64,000 bases of DNA, taken from positions 186,001-250,000 of the forward strand of contig CAVZSH010000005.1 in assembly GCA_963777915.1 (NCBI GenBank). Reading direction: 5' to 3'. This DNA is from CAVUPF01 sp963777915 (lineage in GTDB: Bacteria; Actinomycetota; Thermoleophilia; Solirubrobacterales; 70-9). Both the position numbers and the translations under genes were made by a program. The notes beneath the pieces were generated by a model, which ran no database searches, was not told the DNA's origin, and worked only from the letters and a program-made list of their open reading frames with translations. Below are positions 14,820-22,702 of this stretch, piece by piece. The first letter of the stretch is position 1. Each line of letters opens with the position of its first letter.

Positions 14820-15122
14820 CCGCTCTGCGCACGGGTGCCACTCCAATCACCACGCCACCCGTCGCTACCGCATTGCACTGCATAGCATGTGCGACGACGG
14901 AAGCCGGCGAGACCGCTGGTGCGGACGAGCCGCAGTTGTCCGCACCAGCACCGAATTCGCGACTGCTTTCTTCCGTTGAGGAGCGAGCGTGTCGATCCGT
15001 CACATATGTGCGCGAACTTACGAGCCTGAAGCCTGAGCTTTCAGCCGGGTAGCCCGATCTCCAAGCGGAAGTCCGCTTGAAGCCGCCACACGGGACGTGT
15101 CCATCTGTGTAGCATTGGGCCA
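14820..15122. other. intergenic stretch containing one copy of the 103-bp repeat
   Basis: Apart from the repeat at 14922-15025 I see no gene. The segment just before 15123 is presumably the promoter region of the ParDE-like pair. Confidence 0.5.
14922..15025 (+). repeat. about 103-bp repeat, inverted copy at 6764-6866
   Basis: Aligns over about 103 bp with the reverse complement of 6764-6866, with highest conservation in GAGGAGCGAGCGTGTCGATCC and GTGCGCGAACTT. The two copies lie 8 kb apart in opposite orientation and border the segment holding the IS, tRNA fragment, recombinase, PIN module and TetR/SDR genes. Confidence 0.7.
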
Positions 15123-15383
15123 ATGGCTGATCGCAACCGCCGCATCAACGTCACGCTCGAGCCCGACTACGCGCGGAAGCTCGCCAGCCTGGCCGAGCGA
15201 ACGCACGTCCAAGAGGGAACCCTGGCCCGCTCCCTGCTCTCCAGTGCCCTTGACGACGCCGACCCCGACGCCGCCCGCATCACCGAGATCCTCGATGGGA
15301 TCCCCGGCGCCTGGGAGCGCACGCAGGAAGGTCTGGCACAGGCTGCCCGTGGCGAAGGAACACCGCTCGACGAGCTGGCCTGA
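15123..15383 (+). CDS. ribbon-helix-helix antitoxin (ParD/CopG-like)
   Basis: An 86-residue protein. RRINVTLEPDYARKLASLAERTHVQEGTLAR fits a ribbon-helix-helix DNA-binding fold (beta strand INVTL followed by two helices), as in CopG- and ParD-type antitoxins. The C-terminal part (ITEILDGIPGAWERTQEG) would wrap the toxin. It overlaps by one base step with the next gene (TGAGTG), the usual arrangement for translational coupling. It is probably an autorepressor of the pair. Confidence 0.8.
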   Translation: MADRNRRINVTLEPDYARKLASLAERTHVQEGTLARSLLSSALDDADPDAARITEILDGIPGAWERTQEGLAQAARGEGTPLDELA

Positions 15384-15677
15384 GTGGCGCAGGTCATCAT
15401 CACCCCGCGGGCGCGGCGGGATGTAGATGAGGCGATCTCGGCTCTCAATCTCCCAGGCGACACCTGGACTCGGATCGCCCGCTCGCTGAGGGCTCTGGAA
15501 ACGTTCCCGCTTGCCGGTCCTGAGCTGGCCGGTCGATGGGCTCCGGCCCGCTTCGTGCTCGGTCCTTGGCCATGGATGATCATGGTCTACCGCTACGAGG
15601 AATCAACCGACCGCGTCTACGTGGTCGTGATGCACGACGGGCGGTCTGCGACGTCAGCCACGGCGATGCGTCCGTGA
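15384..15677 (+). CDS. RelE/ParE-family toxin
   Basis: A 97-residue protein from GTG 15384. The pattern of a ParE/RelE fold is seen: VIITPRARRDVDEAISAL at the N-terminus, RSLRALETFPLAGPEL in the middle, then WMIMVYRYEESTDRVYVVVMHDGR as the final beta strands. ParE proteins poison gyrase and RelE proteins cut mRNA on the ribosome; which applies here cannot be told. It is encoded immediately after an RHH antitoxin. The gene is intact. Confidence 0.82.
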   Translation: MAQVIITPRARRDVDEAISALNLPGDTWTRIARSLRALETFPLAGPELAGRWAPARFVLGPWPWMIMVYRYEESTDRVYVVVMHDGRSATSATAMRP

Positions 15678-15958
15678 AACGCCGTCCTTGCGGCACGCGC
15701 ACGCACTTTCAGGTTCCCGGGATCGCAAGTTCGATCGCTCGCGCTGCGAACGTCGCTCGGAATCGCCTTAAACAAGGCAGGTTCGTCCGACTGGGATCTC
15801 GGCTCGAAAACTGGCGATTCCAGGTCCGAGTCCTGGCTGTCCCGCTCGATTCTTTTGGCTTTGGGAGTCGCAACCTCGCCTGACAGGAGGGGGTGGCCCG
15901 CAACCCTGAAATCGGTCCGAGTCTCGCAGAGAGTCCTTCCCGATCAGCAATGTGCCGA

Positions 15959-16390
15959 TCAGGCTTTGAGGAGGTCAGCCACCCCAGCGGTGTCGGGGAC
16001 AACGTGCGCTAAATCCCCGGCGGCTGCGAATGCGGGATCCGCGGAGACCAGGGCGGTTGCACCGCTGGAGGCTGCAGCGGCGGCGAGCACGGCATCGAAG
16101 GCGCCGAGTCGCTCGATCCGCTCGAACAACGCCAGACCCCGCTCGAGGTGCTCACGGGTGACACTGAGCAAGGGGGAGAGCAACTCGGCATAGTCCCGGC
16201 CGGTTGCCGCAGCGTCCTCGCGGTTGCGTCTGCGGGCCCTGACGTGGACGAACTCCTGTATGACTTCGATCGATGTCGTGGCTTGAATGGTGCCGTCGGC
16301 AATCGCCGCGACCAAATCACGGCAGGGATCGCGCAGGGGATGCTCGGTGCCCTTCGCGTAGACAAGGACCGTCGTGTCAAGGACGATCAT
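15959..16390 (-). CDS. PIN-domain ribonuclease toxin (VapC-like)
   Basis: A 143-residue PIN protein. MIVLDTTVLVYAKGTEHPLR carries the first Asp, SIEVIQEFVHV the Glu, GAFDAVLAAAA and LVSADPAFAAAG the later Asps. VLVYAKGTEHPLRDPCR is characteristic of the VapC subgroup that pairs with ribbon-helix-helix antitoxins. Its ATG overlaps the stop of the upstream antitoxin gene by four bases (16387-16390), a translationally coupled operon. Confidence 0.88.
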   Translation of the reverse strand: MIVLDTTVLVYAKGTEHPLRDPCRDLVAAIADGTIQATTSIEVIQEFVHVRARRRNREDAAATGRDYAELLSPLLSVTREHLERGLALFERIERLGAFDAVLAAAAASSGATALVSADPAFAAAGDLAHVVPDTAGVADLLKA

Positions 16391-16638
16391 GCGCGCCGGG
16401 CGCGAAGGGTCGCAAGCTCCTCCCGCAGCCCTGCCGGCTCGGGAACGGCCATATCAGGCGCCTCCAGCAGACGCCGGCCCGCGGCCAGACGGCGGTCTCC
16501 GGGATTGGCTACGCCTCGATCAATCGCCTCCCGCACGACCGTCGCCACCGAGACGCCTCGCTCGCGTGCCACCGAGGTGATCCGGGCATGTCGCTCCTCG
16601 TCGAGCAGAATCTGCAGGCGATGCTCAAGCATGCTCAT
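16387..16638 (-). CDS. ribbon-helix-helix antitoxin (VapB-like)
   Basis: An 83-residue protein whose N-terminal half, LQILLDEERHARITSVARERGVSVATVVREAIDRG, fits a ribbon-helix-helix DNA-binding domain. The C-terminal tail is Arg/Glu/Pro-rich, as in toxin-binding regions. It overlaps the PIN toxin gene by four bases and is the first gene of the pair. Self-repression through the region above 16638 is likely; the short TATGAGC-containing AT-richer patch there may hold the promoter. Confidence 0.82.
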   Translation of the reverse strand: MSMLEHRLQILLDEERHARITSVARERGVSVATVVREAIDRGVANPGDRRLAAGRRLLEAPDMAVPEPAGLREELATLRARRA

Positions 16639-16856
16639 ACATTAGCATGTGCTGGTCAGTGCGGCGATTCGTCGAATCGTGCACGACTGCTCAGGCCTCG
16701 ACGCTCAGGACGCATGGTCAGTGGCGGCGGTCCAGGGCGCTCTCTCGGCGCCCGACCCCCCGCGGAGGGTTGCTGGCCTTCACCGCGACGCTGACCCTTT
16801 GGTGGGTCGGCGAGGACTTCTCTAGGAGCGCTTCAGGGGTGGGGTGGCTAGCTTCC

Positions 16857-17010
16857 CTACAGTCCGTAGGCCTCGGCCAGCTCCGGATCCTTGGCCGCCA
16901 GCATCTCCGCCAGCTCGACCATCACCTTGCACTGCTTCCAGGTCGCGTCGTCCTGCATCTTGCCGTCGATCATCTGGGCTATCGAGTAGTCCCAGAGGCC
17001 CGGTCTTCTG
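16857..17010 (-). pseudogene. relic of the malyl-CoA lyase-type gene (3' end with internal deletion)
   Basis: On the minus strand this reads LWDYSIAQ directly followed by MIDGKMQDDATWKQCKVM and on to the stop. In the intact gene (19127-20179) LWHYSIAR and MIDGKMQDD are separated by 80 codons. The join lies at ATGATCGA, where the intact gene has ATGGTCGA and ATGATCGA. The last 117 bp are almost identical to the intact 3' end. The deletion keeps the reading frame. The relic and the intact 3' end are direct repeats that bracket the AbiE-type module. Confidence 0.85.
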
Positions 17011-17297
17011 GGGCCCCGCCACTCGCCGAAGCCGATCCCAGCGGGGCAGATCCTCACCAGCTCGGTGCCCGGACGAGCGTAAAACCGGCAAACAGCGCGA
17101 CGATTTGACGACGTTTTCGCTTTCGGTGATGATCGCTTTCGGCCAACTGCAGGTCCGATTCTCCCTTGTGCCAATCGTCTTGAAAGTCGTGGCAAGCAGA
17201 CATCTGGAAGTGGGGGAACTCCTCGGCCCGCACGGTGCCGGCGGTGCTGCGTCAGCTCGGGGCGAATTGAAGGGCAGGCGGTTCCCAGGTGAAGAAC

Positions 17298-18158
17298 TTA
17301 AACCTCCCTGCCGTCAATCGCCGCGATAAAGGCGCGTACGGCCTCAGCGGCCTCGTTGACGTCCTCTGGAAGGTCCGCGTCGACATCCCCCGCCGTCCTC
17401 GCGTAGGGCTCACGCCAATCGTCGGGGATCACCAGCTTGGGTGGCCATCGGTGCGTGTCGCGAACGGCAAACGTCTCGATGCAGGCATCACGCACAGCAG
17501 CGAGATCCTCGCCGAGCAATTCGCGCAAGAGGATCAGGTCGATCAGATCCCAGTAGCGGAGGTTTGCCCTGTCTCTGGGCTGCTCCGTGACCGCGTGGAT
17601 CTTCTGTGCGACCTGGTAGCGCAGGGAGAGGCAGGCGACTCGCTCTGGGCCGTCGAGCTTGAAGTCGGCGATGCTGATCGCCACTGGCACAAGTTCGGTC
17701 TCGACGGCCTCGGGTCGTGCAACCTCGACCTGCAACGTCTGCCAGTCTCGCCCGGCAAAGCCGACCTGCACAGCGAGTCGGCGATTGCCTGTGTCGCGGA
17801 TCTCTTCCACCGGACCCTTGCGACGGAAGGAGAAGCTCCCGTAGGGCTGCGCGAGTCCTCCCTCAAGTACGTCGAGCATCTCGTCGCGCTTACCTCGAAA
17901 GACGATGTCGACATCCTTTGTGGTCCGAGCACGCAGGCCCAGGCGCAACTCCATCGAGGCGCCGCCCTTGATCAGGAAGCGTGGTCCGTCGTCGACCCGC
18001 ACGGCGTCAAGGGCTCCGGCGAACGACACGACCGAGAGCCAGCGTCGTGCCCGATCGACGGCGATGCCATGTGCGCGTCCGTAGTCACCGACCAAGCGCT
18101 CGAGGTGCCCGCGCTGAGTTGGCGGGCGTCCGGGAGGCCTGAACCCCGCTGCGCTCAC
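17298..18158 (-). CDS. AbiEii/AbiGii-type nucleotidyltransferase toxin
   Basis: A 286-residue protein of the type IV toxin-antitoxin family AbiE. LIKGGASMELRLGLRARTTKDVDIVFRG contains the nucleotidyltransferase signature GG(A)S followed by DxD (KDVDI). Members transfer nucleotides onto RNA such as tRNA acceptor ends and give phage resistance by growth arrest. The start overlaps the stop of the upstream abiEi-like gene by four bases (18155-18158). The pair is bracketed by direct copies of the 3' end of the malyl-CoA lyase-type gene. All expected motifs are intact, so it is probably functional. Confidence 0.88.
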   Translation of the reverse strand: MSAAGFRPPGRPPTQRGHLERLVGDYGRAHGIAVDRARRWLSVVSFAGALDAVRVDDGPRFLIKGGASMELRLGLRARTTKDVDIVFRGKRDEMLDVLEGGLAQPYGSFSFRRKGPVEEIRDTGNRRLAVQVGFAGRDWQTLQVEVARPEAVETELVPVAISIADFKLDGPERVACLSLRYQVAQKIHAVTEQPRDRANLRYWDLIDLILLRELLGEDLAAVRDACIETFAVRDTHRWPPKLVIPDDWREPYARTAGDVDADLPEDVNEAAEAVRAFIAAIDGREV

Positions 18159-18730
18159 CGTCGAGTCCCGTCTCCGCGGCGTACCCCGAACTCACCGCGC
18201 AGCTTCTTAGCCTGGCGGCTGGTCAAGCGGCCGCTCTGCTCGCCGTGGTCGATCGCCTGACCGATGAGGGCGGCGCCGAGATGAGCTTCGCTAGCCTGCC
18301 GGATGGCGTGCGCTGGGGTGACGATCGCGATCCCCTCATGCAGGGTGATCTGCTCGGGCTCCAGGTTCTCGTGATGGATCTGATAGGCAGGCGGCGCCGC
18401 GCGGCGGATCCTGTGGGCGCGAGGGACGGTGATGTGGGTCTTGTCCGGATGTACGTCGCTGAGCTCGTATAGATCGAGGGCGGTCTCATGCGAGAGGACA
18501 GCGCGCACCCCCCGCGGCCAGAGCGTGGCCTCCATGTAAGCGTCCAGTCGGCTGGTGGGTATGAGCGGGAAGCGATAGAGACCGGTGCCGCGCCGCTCAA
18601 GCTGACCCCGCTCGGCCATGCGAACGAGGTTCATCGGGTTGACCCCCAGATCACGCGCATCGTCGGTCGTGACGAAGCCGTATCTCTCGTTTGCAACCAC
18701 CGCGAGCTGGGAATAGACGGTTCCTGGCAC
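18155..18730 (-). CDS. AbiEi-type antitoxin (winged-helix regulator)
   Basis: A 191-residue protein. YGFVTTDDARDLGVNPMNLVRMAERGQLERRGTGLYRF, read in segments, is the N-terminal winged-helix with the wing GLYRF typical of AbiEi; the rest (RAVLSHETALDLYELSDVHPDKTHITVPR) is the conserved C-terminal domain. AbiEi proteins repress their own operon and neutralise AbiEii. GTG 18730 was preferred over TTG 18748 because a promoter-like TATCTT ends just upstream, which would make the message leaderless. An inverted repeat overlaps the promoter. It overlaps the toxin gene by four bases. Confidence 0.85.
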   Translation of the reverse strand: MPGTVYSQLAVVANERYGFVTTDDARDLGVNPMNLVRMAERGQLERRGTGLYRFPLIPTSRLDAYMEATLWPRGVRAVLSHETALDLYELSDVHPDKTHITVPRAHRIRRAAPPAYQIHHENLEPEQITLHEGIAIVTPAHAIRQASEAHLGAALIGQAIDHGEQSGRLTSRQAKKLRGEFGVRRGDGTRR

Positions 18731-18736
18731 CCGGAT

Positions 18737-18771
18737 AAGATAGCACAAAGTGTTCTATTTAGTCCAGAACA
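18737..18771 (-). promoter_or_regulatory. promoter and inverted-repeat operator of the AbiE-type operon
   Basis: On the minus strand TGGACT, 18 bases and TATCTT form a plausible promoter whose start point would fall at the GTG 18730. The inverted repeat TGTTCT-9 bases-AGAACA (18751-18771) covers its -35 region. AbiEi proteins are known to repress through inverted repeats. Confidence 0.55.
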
Positions 18772-19126
18772 TCGCATCCTGCTGCGCGGCTACATGATCC
18801 CTGACCAGCTTGGTTGTGGAGCAGATTCTTGCGTCCGGCGAAGAGTCCAATGCAGAGTGAAGTGCTCGCCATATTCAGCCGATGACCCTCGGCGATACAA
18901 GGTCCAACCGGGTCCTACGTGGCAACCGGTAAGCGTGTCGTGCTGCTTGACTCCGCTGAGGGCGTTGCAGTTCTCGGGATTCAGCCATGCTGTCGCGCTG
19001 AGTCTCGGACCCTGAGGCAAAGCGCTACGCGGCTGGCGTTCGGAGGTCGCGCGCTACGCCGACCTCTACCCACGTCGAGGTCCGAAGCGATGAGCGGCTG
19101 AAAAAGCGATCCTGACGACCAGCCCC
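18772..19126. other. intergenic stretch, no gene recognised
   Basis: Between the AbiE operator and the malyl-CoA lyase-type 3' end I see no supported gene, RNA or repeat. It may be part of the inserted segment that carries AbiE. Confidence 0.4.
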
Positions 19127-20179
19127 CTACAGCCCGTAGGCCTTCGCCAGCTCCGGATCCTTGGCCGCCAGCATCTCCGCCAGCTCGACCATCACCTTGC
19201 ACTGCTTCCAGGTCGCGTCGTCCTGCATCTTGCCGTCGATCATGTGGACGCCACGCCCGTCGGGGATCGCCTCCAAGACTTTGCGGGCGAAGCGGACCTC
19301 ATCGGGCGGCGGGCTGAACACCTTCTTGGCGATCTCGATCTGCACCGGGTGAAGCGACCAGGCGCCGACGCAGCCCATCAGGAAAGCGGCCCGGAACTGG
19401 GTCTCGCAACCCGCGGTGTCCTTGATGTCGCCGAACGGGCCGTAGAAGGGCAGGATCCCGACCGAGGTGCAGGCATCGACCATGCGGGCGATCGAGTAGT
19501 GCCAGAGGTCCTGCTGGGCGCTGATCCGGTCGGCCTCGGGGTTATCGGGGTCGGCCGGGTCCTCCATCACGCGGTAGCCGGGGTGCCCACCGCCGACTCG
19601 GGTGGTCTTCATCCGACGCGAGGCGGCGAGGTCGGCGGGGCCGAAGCTCATTCCCTGCATGCGCGGACTGGCGGCGGCGATCTCCTCGAGGTTGACGACG
19701 CCCTGTGCTGTCTCGAGGATCGCATGGATCAGGATCGGGCGCCTAAGGCCGGCCTTTGCCTCCAGTTGGGCGAGCAGGCGGTCGACGTAGTGGATGTCCC
19801 AGGCCCCCTCCACCTTCGGCACCATCACCACCTCGAGCGTCTCGCCGATCTCGGTGACCAGAGTGGTCAGATCGTCGAGTACCCAGGGGCTCTCCAGCGA
19901 GTTGACCCGCGTCCACAGCGAGGTCTGGCCGAAGTCGGACTCCTTGGCGGCGCGGATCAACCCCTCGCGCGCGGCCTCCTTGCGGTCGAGGGGGATCGCA
20001 TCCTCAAGGTTGCCGAGCAGGATGTCGGTCTTGGTGGCGATCTCGGCCGCCTTGGCGACCATCTTCTCGTTGGAGAAGTCGAGGAAGTGGATCATCCGCG
20101 AGGGCTTGACCGGGATCTCGCGCAGCGGCTCCGGTGCGCCGATCGCCAGCGGATGGAAGAAGTCTCTGGGGTTTCTCAA
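19127..20179 (-). CDS. mcl: HpcH/HpaI-family CoA-ester lyase, malyl-CoA lyase type
   Basis: A 350-residue lyase that cleaves or forms C-C bonds of CoA esters, for example malyl-CoA to acetyl-CoA and glyoxylate. PSRMIHFLDFSNEKMVAKAAE and NLEDAIPLDRKEAAREGL match the malyl-/methylmalyl-/citramalyl-CoA lyase type; the acidic metal ligand is in EDAIP and a catalytic Glu in ILETAQGVVN. RMQGMSFGPADLAASR is the CoA-site segment. The start is TTG 20179, chosen because LRNPRDFFHPLAIGAP matches the family N-terminus and GAGGAG lies just upstream; a long upstream open frame is not supported. A decayed duplicate of its 3' part lies at 16857-17010. The reaction could also be that of a malyl-CoA thioesterase. 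Confidence 0.85.
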   Translation of the reverse strand: MRNPRDFFHPLAIGAPEPLREIPVKPSRMIHFLDFSNEKMVAKAAEIATKTDILLGNLEDAIPLDRKEAAREGLIRAAKESDFGQTSLWTRVNSLESPWVLDDLTTLVTEIGETLEVVMVPKVEGAWDIHYVDRLLAQLEAKAGLRRPILIHAILETAQGVVNLEEIAAASPRMQGMSFGPADLAASRRMKTTRVGGGHPGYRVMEDPADPDNPEADRISAQQDLWHYSIARMVDACTSVGILPFYGPFGDIKDTAGCETQFRAAFLMGCVGAWSLHPVQIEIAKKVFSPPPDEVRFARKVLEAIPDGRGVHMIDGKMQDDATWKQCKVMVELAEMLAAKDPELAKAYGL

Positions 20180-20274
20180 GGCACTCCTCGGGTCGTTTCG
20201 CTCGGTTTCGCGGCGGAATTTATCCAGTCCAGAGCCCGCCAGCGGAACCGCCAGATCCTCTCCTCGATTTAGAG

Positions 20275-20360
20275 GGTGTTCGATTCCGCATAGAGCACAA
20301 CGCCCGCGCTGAAGCGAGCGCCCAGCTTGTCGCGCAGGAAGTGAAGGCCGGCGCTGTCGG
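20275..20360 (-). pseudogene. relic of the DUF4143 ATPase 3' end
   Basis: Minus-strand sequence reads FLRDKLG then, after one lost base, RFSAGVVLYAESNTL-stop, matching TLRDRLGKDRFARGVVLYAGGERL of the intact gene at 5376-6614. It is followed by unrelated sequence. Only about 85 bp are recognisable. Confidence 0.7.
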
Positions 20361-20526
20361 ACCTGCCAACCGAGGGACAATTCGGAGCATGTGATGCGGA
20401 CGATTCGGATCAGGATGGGGTGACGATTCGGGACTTGGAGCGAGGGCGGCACTCCGCCGTCGAAGCGACGGTCGTCCTTGATTGCTTGGCCGCAGGGATT
20501 CAAGCCGCGTCGCCGTACATTGGGAT

Positions 20527-20916
20527 ATGGACAACAGCGAGCGCGACAGCACACAGGACTGGCTCCTGCCCGACGCAGTCAAGCCGCCGCTGCTGAGCGA
20601 GCTGGTGGCGCGGATCGACTATGCAGTCAACACGGCGAGGGCGTCAGAAGCGGCCGTGATGGCCGTCGGTGAGGCGGCCCTGGACGCCGCCGAACAGGCC
20701 CGACTCGCTGCGGAGCTGGCTGAGCGCGCCAGCGCAGCCATCCTCGCTGGGAGACGCACTGGCCAACCGAGCAAGGCTCAGACCGAGCTGCCCTCGGCGC
20801 CCGCGCTGTCGGACGACAGCCTGCGCAGCTTCAGCGAGCGGGCAGACCGCGTCGCACAGCGGCTGCATGAGCTGGAGCGAGTCCCTGCGCCTGGCGCCGC
20901 CGGCGTCACGCACTGA
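20527..20916 (+). CDS. hypothetical helical protein
   Basis: A 129-residue protein not recognised as any family. It is Ala-, Glu- and Arg-rich with long helical stretches (AALDAAEQARLAAELAERAS and SFSERADRVAQRLHELERV) that could form a coiled coil; no signal peptide or membrane segment is seen. ATG 20527 follows an open stretch without a strong ribosome site. A degenerate copy lies at 28520-28835, before the pabC/pabB pair, so this gene takes part in the local duplications. Confidence 0.55.
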   Translation: MDNSERDSTQDWLLPDAVKPPLLSELVARIDYAVNTARASEAAVMAVGEAALDAAEQARLAAELAERASAAILAGRRTGQPSKAQTELPSAPALSDDSLRSFSERADRVAQRLHELERVPAPGAAGVTH

Positions 20917-21109
20917 AACTCAGTTGAATGGGCATGCACGTTTTTCGCCGCCACCCATCGGCCGCCTAAGAGCCCTACTGAGCGCCCGTCCAGAGTGATC
21001 ACGCGGGCGGGAACGGCAAGGGCGGCTGCGACCAAGGCTTCGCGTGGAGGTCGTGTCGCACCGCCGCGGCGCGCGGCTGCCGGCCCGATGCCACGCCGAG
21101 GAGGTCGGT

Positions 21110-21210
21110 GAGCCGGATTCTGTTCGGTCGCGTTTGACCCCGGGACGACGCTGAGGATTCTGAACAAGGAAGTCGACCTGAGCCGAGCGACCTGCGGGCC
21201 AGTAAGTAGA
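21110..21210 (+). pseudogene. relic of the DUF4333 lipoprotein 3' end
   Basis: TGTTCGGTC, then ATTCTGAACAAGGAAGTCGACC and the end GGGCCAGTAAGTAGAGTGC match the 3' end of the DUF4333 gene (3358-3464), with a stop and small deletions. It directly precedes the pckG relic, in the same order as the intact genes. Confidence 0.75.
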
Positions 21211-21558
21211 GTGCTGGGAATGACCTACAGGACTGCGGCCAGCGTGCCGACCACCTATGCAGCTCGGCTCAACTGGTTCGAGCAGATCGCTGACCTGACC
21301 CAGCCCGCCACTGTCCACTCGTCCGACGGCTCCGCCGAGGCGGTTGAGTCGCCGATCGGCCTGGTGCCGAGAGGGGGAGCAATCGACACAGAGGGCCTCG
21401 ACAGCTCCACGGAGGCGATAAGGCACCCCTTTTCCGTGGAAGAAAACCTGGTGCGCCGCCAACTCCGCCAGCTAAAGGAGCGCCTTGCGAAGTTCGGGGA
21501 GAAGCTGCCCACTCAGGCCCCGGTCCAGCTTGAAGCGCTCGAACAGCGCCTGGGCTAA
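21211..21558 (+). pseudogene. pckG start-plus-end relic with in-frame internal deletion
   Basis: The 115-codon frame is pckG residues 1-43 (MTYRTAASVPTTYAARLNWF region) joined to about the last 72 residues (ESPIGLVPRGGAIDTEGL to LEALEQRLG). The join lies at CGCCGAGG (21333-21340), a sequence present in intact pckG at both 3584-3591 and 5054-5061. Removing the 1,470 bp between them keeps the frame. All catalytic motifs are gone, so no PEPCK activity is possible. Whether the small protein is made is unknown. Confidence 0.92.
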
Positions 21559-21597
21559 GTCCGTTAGGGCCGAGCGAGTGGCGGCGAGGCCGGTTCG

Positions 21598-22698
21598 ATG
21601 ATCAAGGTGGGGGTGGTGGGGTTGGGCAAGATGGGTTTGTCCCACCACGCCCTGCTGCACGCCCATCCCGATGTCGAGGTCGTAGTCTGCGACTCCTCTA
21701 GATACGTGCTCGGCGTCCTGCAGAAGAACACCGACGTCACGACCTATGGCAACTACGACGCAATGGTTGCCGAGGCCGATCTCGACGCGGTCGTCATAGC
21801 TACCCCGTCGAGCGCCCACGCGAGCATGGTCCGGGCCGCTTTCGAGCGGGGCCTGCACGTGTTCTGCGAGAAGCCCCTGACACTGAGTCCCGTCGACACC
21901 GATCAGCTCTGCCAGATGGCCGAGGACCGGGGGTTGGTGACCCAGGTGGGCTACCACAATCGTTTCGTTGCGGCGTTTCGAGAGGTCAAATCCCTACTCG
22001 ACGCGGAGGCGATCGGCGAGGTCACGCACGTCCTCGGCGAGGCCTACGGCCCGGTCGTGCTGAAGCAGAAAGGAAGCACCTGGCGGACCAAGCGCTCCGA
22101 GGGCGGAGGCGCTCTCTTCGACTACGCAGCCCACGTGATCAACCTGGTTAATTGGTACCTGGGCGAACCGGCCACGGTCGGCGGTACCGCCCTGCCCCGG
22201 GTGTTCTCGCGGGATACCGACGACGCCGCATTCAGCACTTTCCGCTTCCCCGGGAACAAGACCGGGCAGCTCTCGGTCTACTGGTCCGATGAGTCCTATC
22301 GGAAGATGACCACGCGGGTGACCGTTTGGGGCACCGCGGGTCGGATCTTCGCCGACCGCCAAGAATGCCAAGTCTACCTGAGGGACACCGCCCCGGTCCC
22401 GCCTGGCTATGAGCAGGGTTGGAACGTCCGCTACACCACCGAGCTGACCGAGCCTGTTTGGTTCTACCTGCGCGGCGAGGAGTACAGCAGCCAGATCGAA
22501 TCGTTCGTCGCCCAGGTTCAGACTGGCGTTTCGGGTGACCTGAACAGCTTCGCCGCGGCGGCCGCCACCGACAGGACGATTGGGATGATGATTGCCGATT
22601 CGCAGGCAGGTCCCCACACCCAGAGCGGCGTCGCCGAGGTCGCGCCCGTGGGGCGTAGGCGTCCCCGGTGGGGAGGCCTGGGGCGGCGGGGGGGTTGA
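21598..22698 (+). CDS. Gfo/Idh/MocA-family oxidoreductase
   Basis: An NAD(P)-dependent sugar oxidoreductase of 366 residues. The Rossmann start is MIKVGVVGLGKMGLSHHALL (GxGxMG), followed by ATPSSAHASMV and the hallmark CEKPLTLS near residue 97 whose Lys is catalytic. The C-terminal alpha/beta domain contains GGGALFDYAAHVINLVNWY, the usual substrate-site pattern with His. Such enzymes make modified sugars for surface polysaccharides. The C-terminal 25 residues are Gly/Arg/Pro-rich and look unlike the family. It is five bases ahead of the next gene, and so starts a three-gene operon with the 22703 and 23563 genes. Confidence 0.9.
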   Translation: MIKVGVVGLGKMGLSHHALLHAHPDVEVVVCDSSRYVLGVLQKNTDVTTYGNYDAMVAEADLDAVVIATPSSAHASMVRAAFERGLHVFCEKPLTLSPVDTDQLCQMAEDRGLVTQVGYHNRFVAAFREVKSLLDAEAIGEVTHVLGEAYGPVVLKQKGSTWRTKRSEGGGALFDYAAHVINLVNWYLGEPATVGGTALPRVFSRDTDDAAFSTFRFPGNKTGQLSVYWSDESYRKMTTRVTVWGTAGRIFADRQECQVYLRDTAPVPPGYEQGWNVRYTTELTEPVWFYLRGEEYSSQIESFVAQVQTGVSGDLNSFAAAAATDRTIGMMIADSQAGPHTQSGVAEVAPVGRRRPRWGGLGRRGG

Positions 22699-22702
22699 GC
22701 CG

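Noticed and set aside
15815..15845. tRNA-like T-arm (CCAGG-TCCGAGT-CCTGG)
   Set aside because: Loop departs from TTCRANY, no acceptor or D-arm partner upstream, and no CCA.
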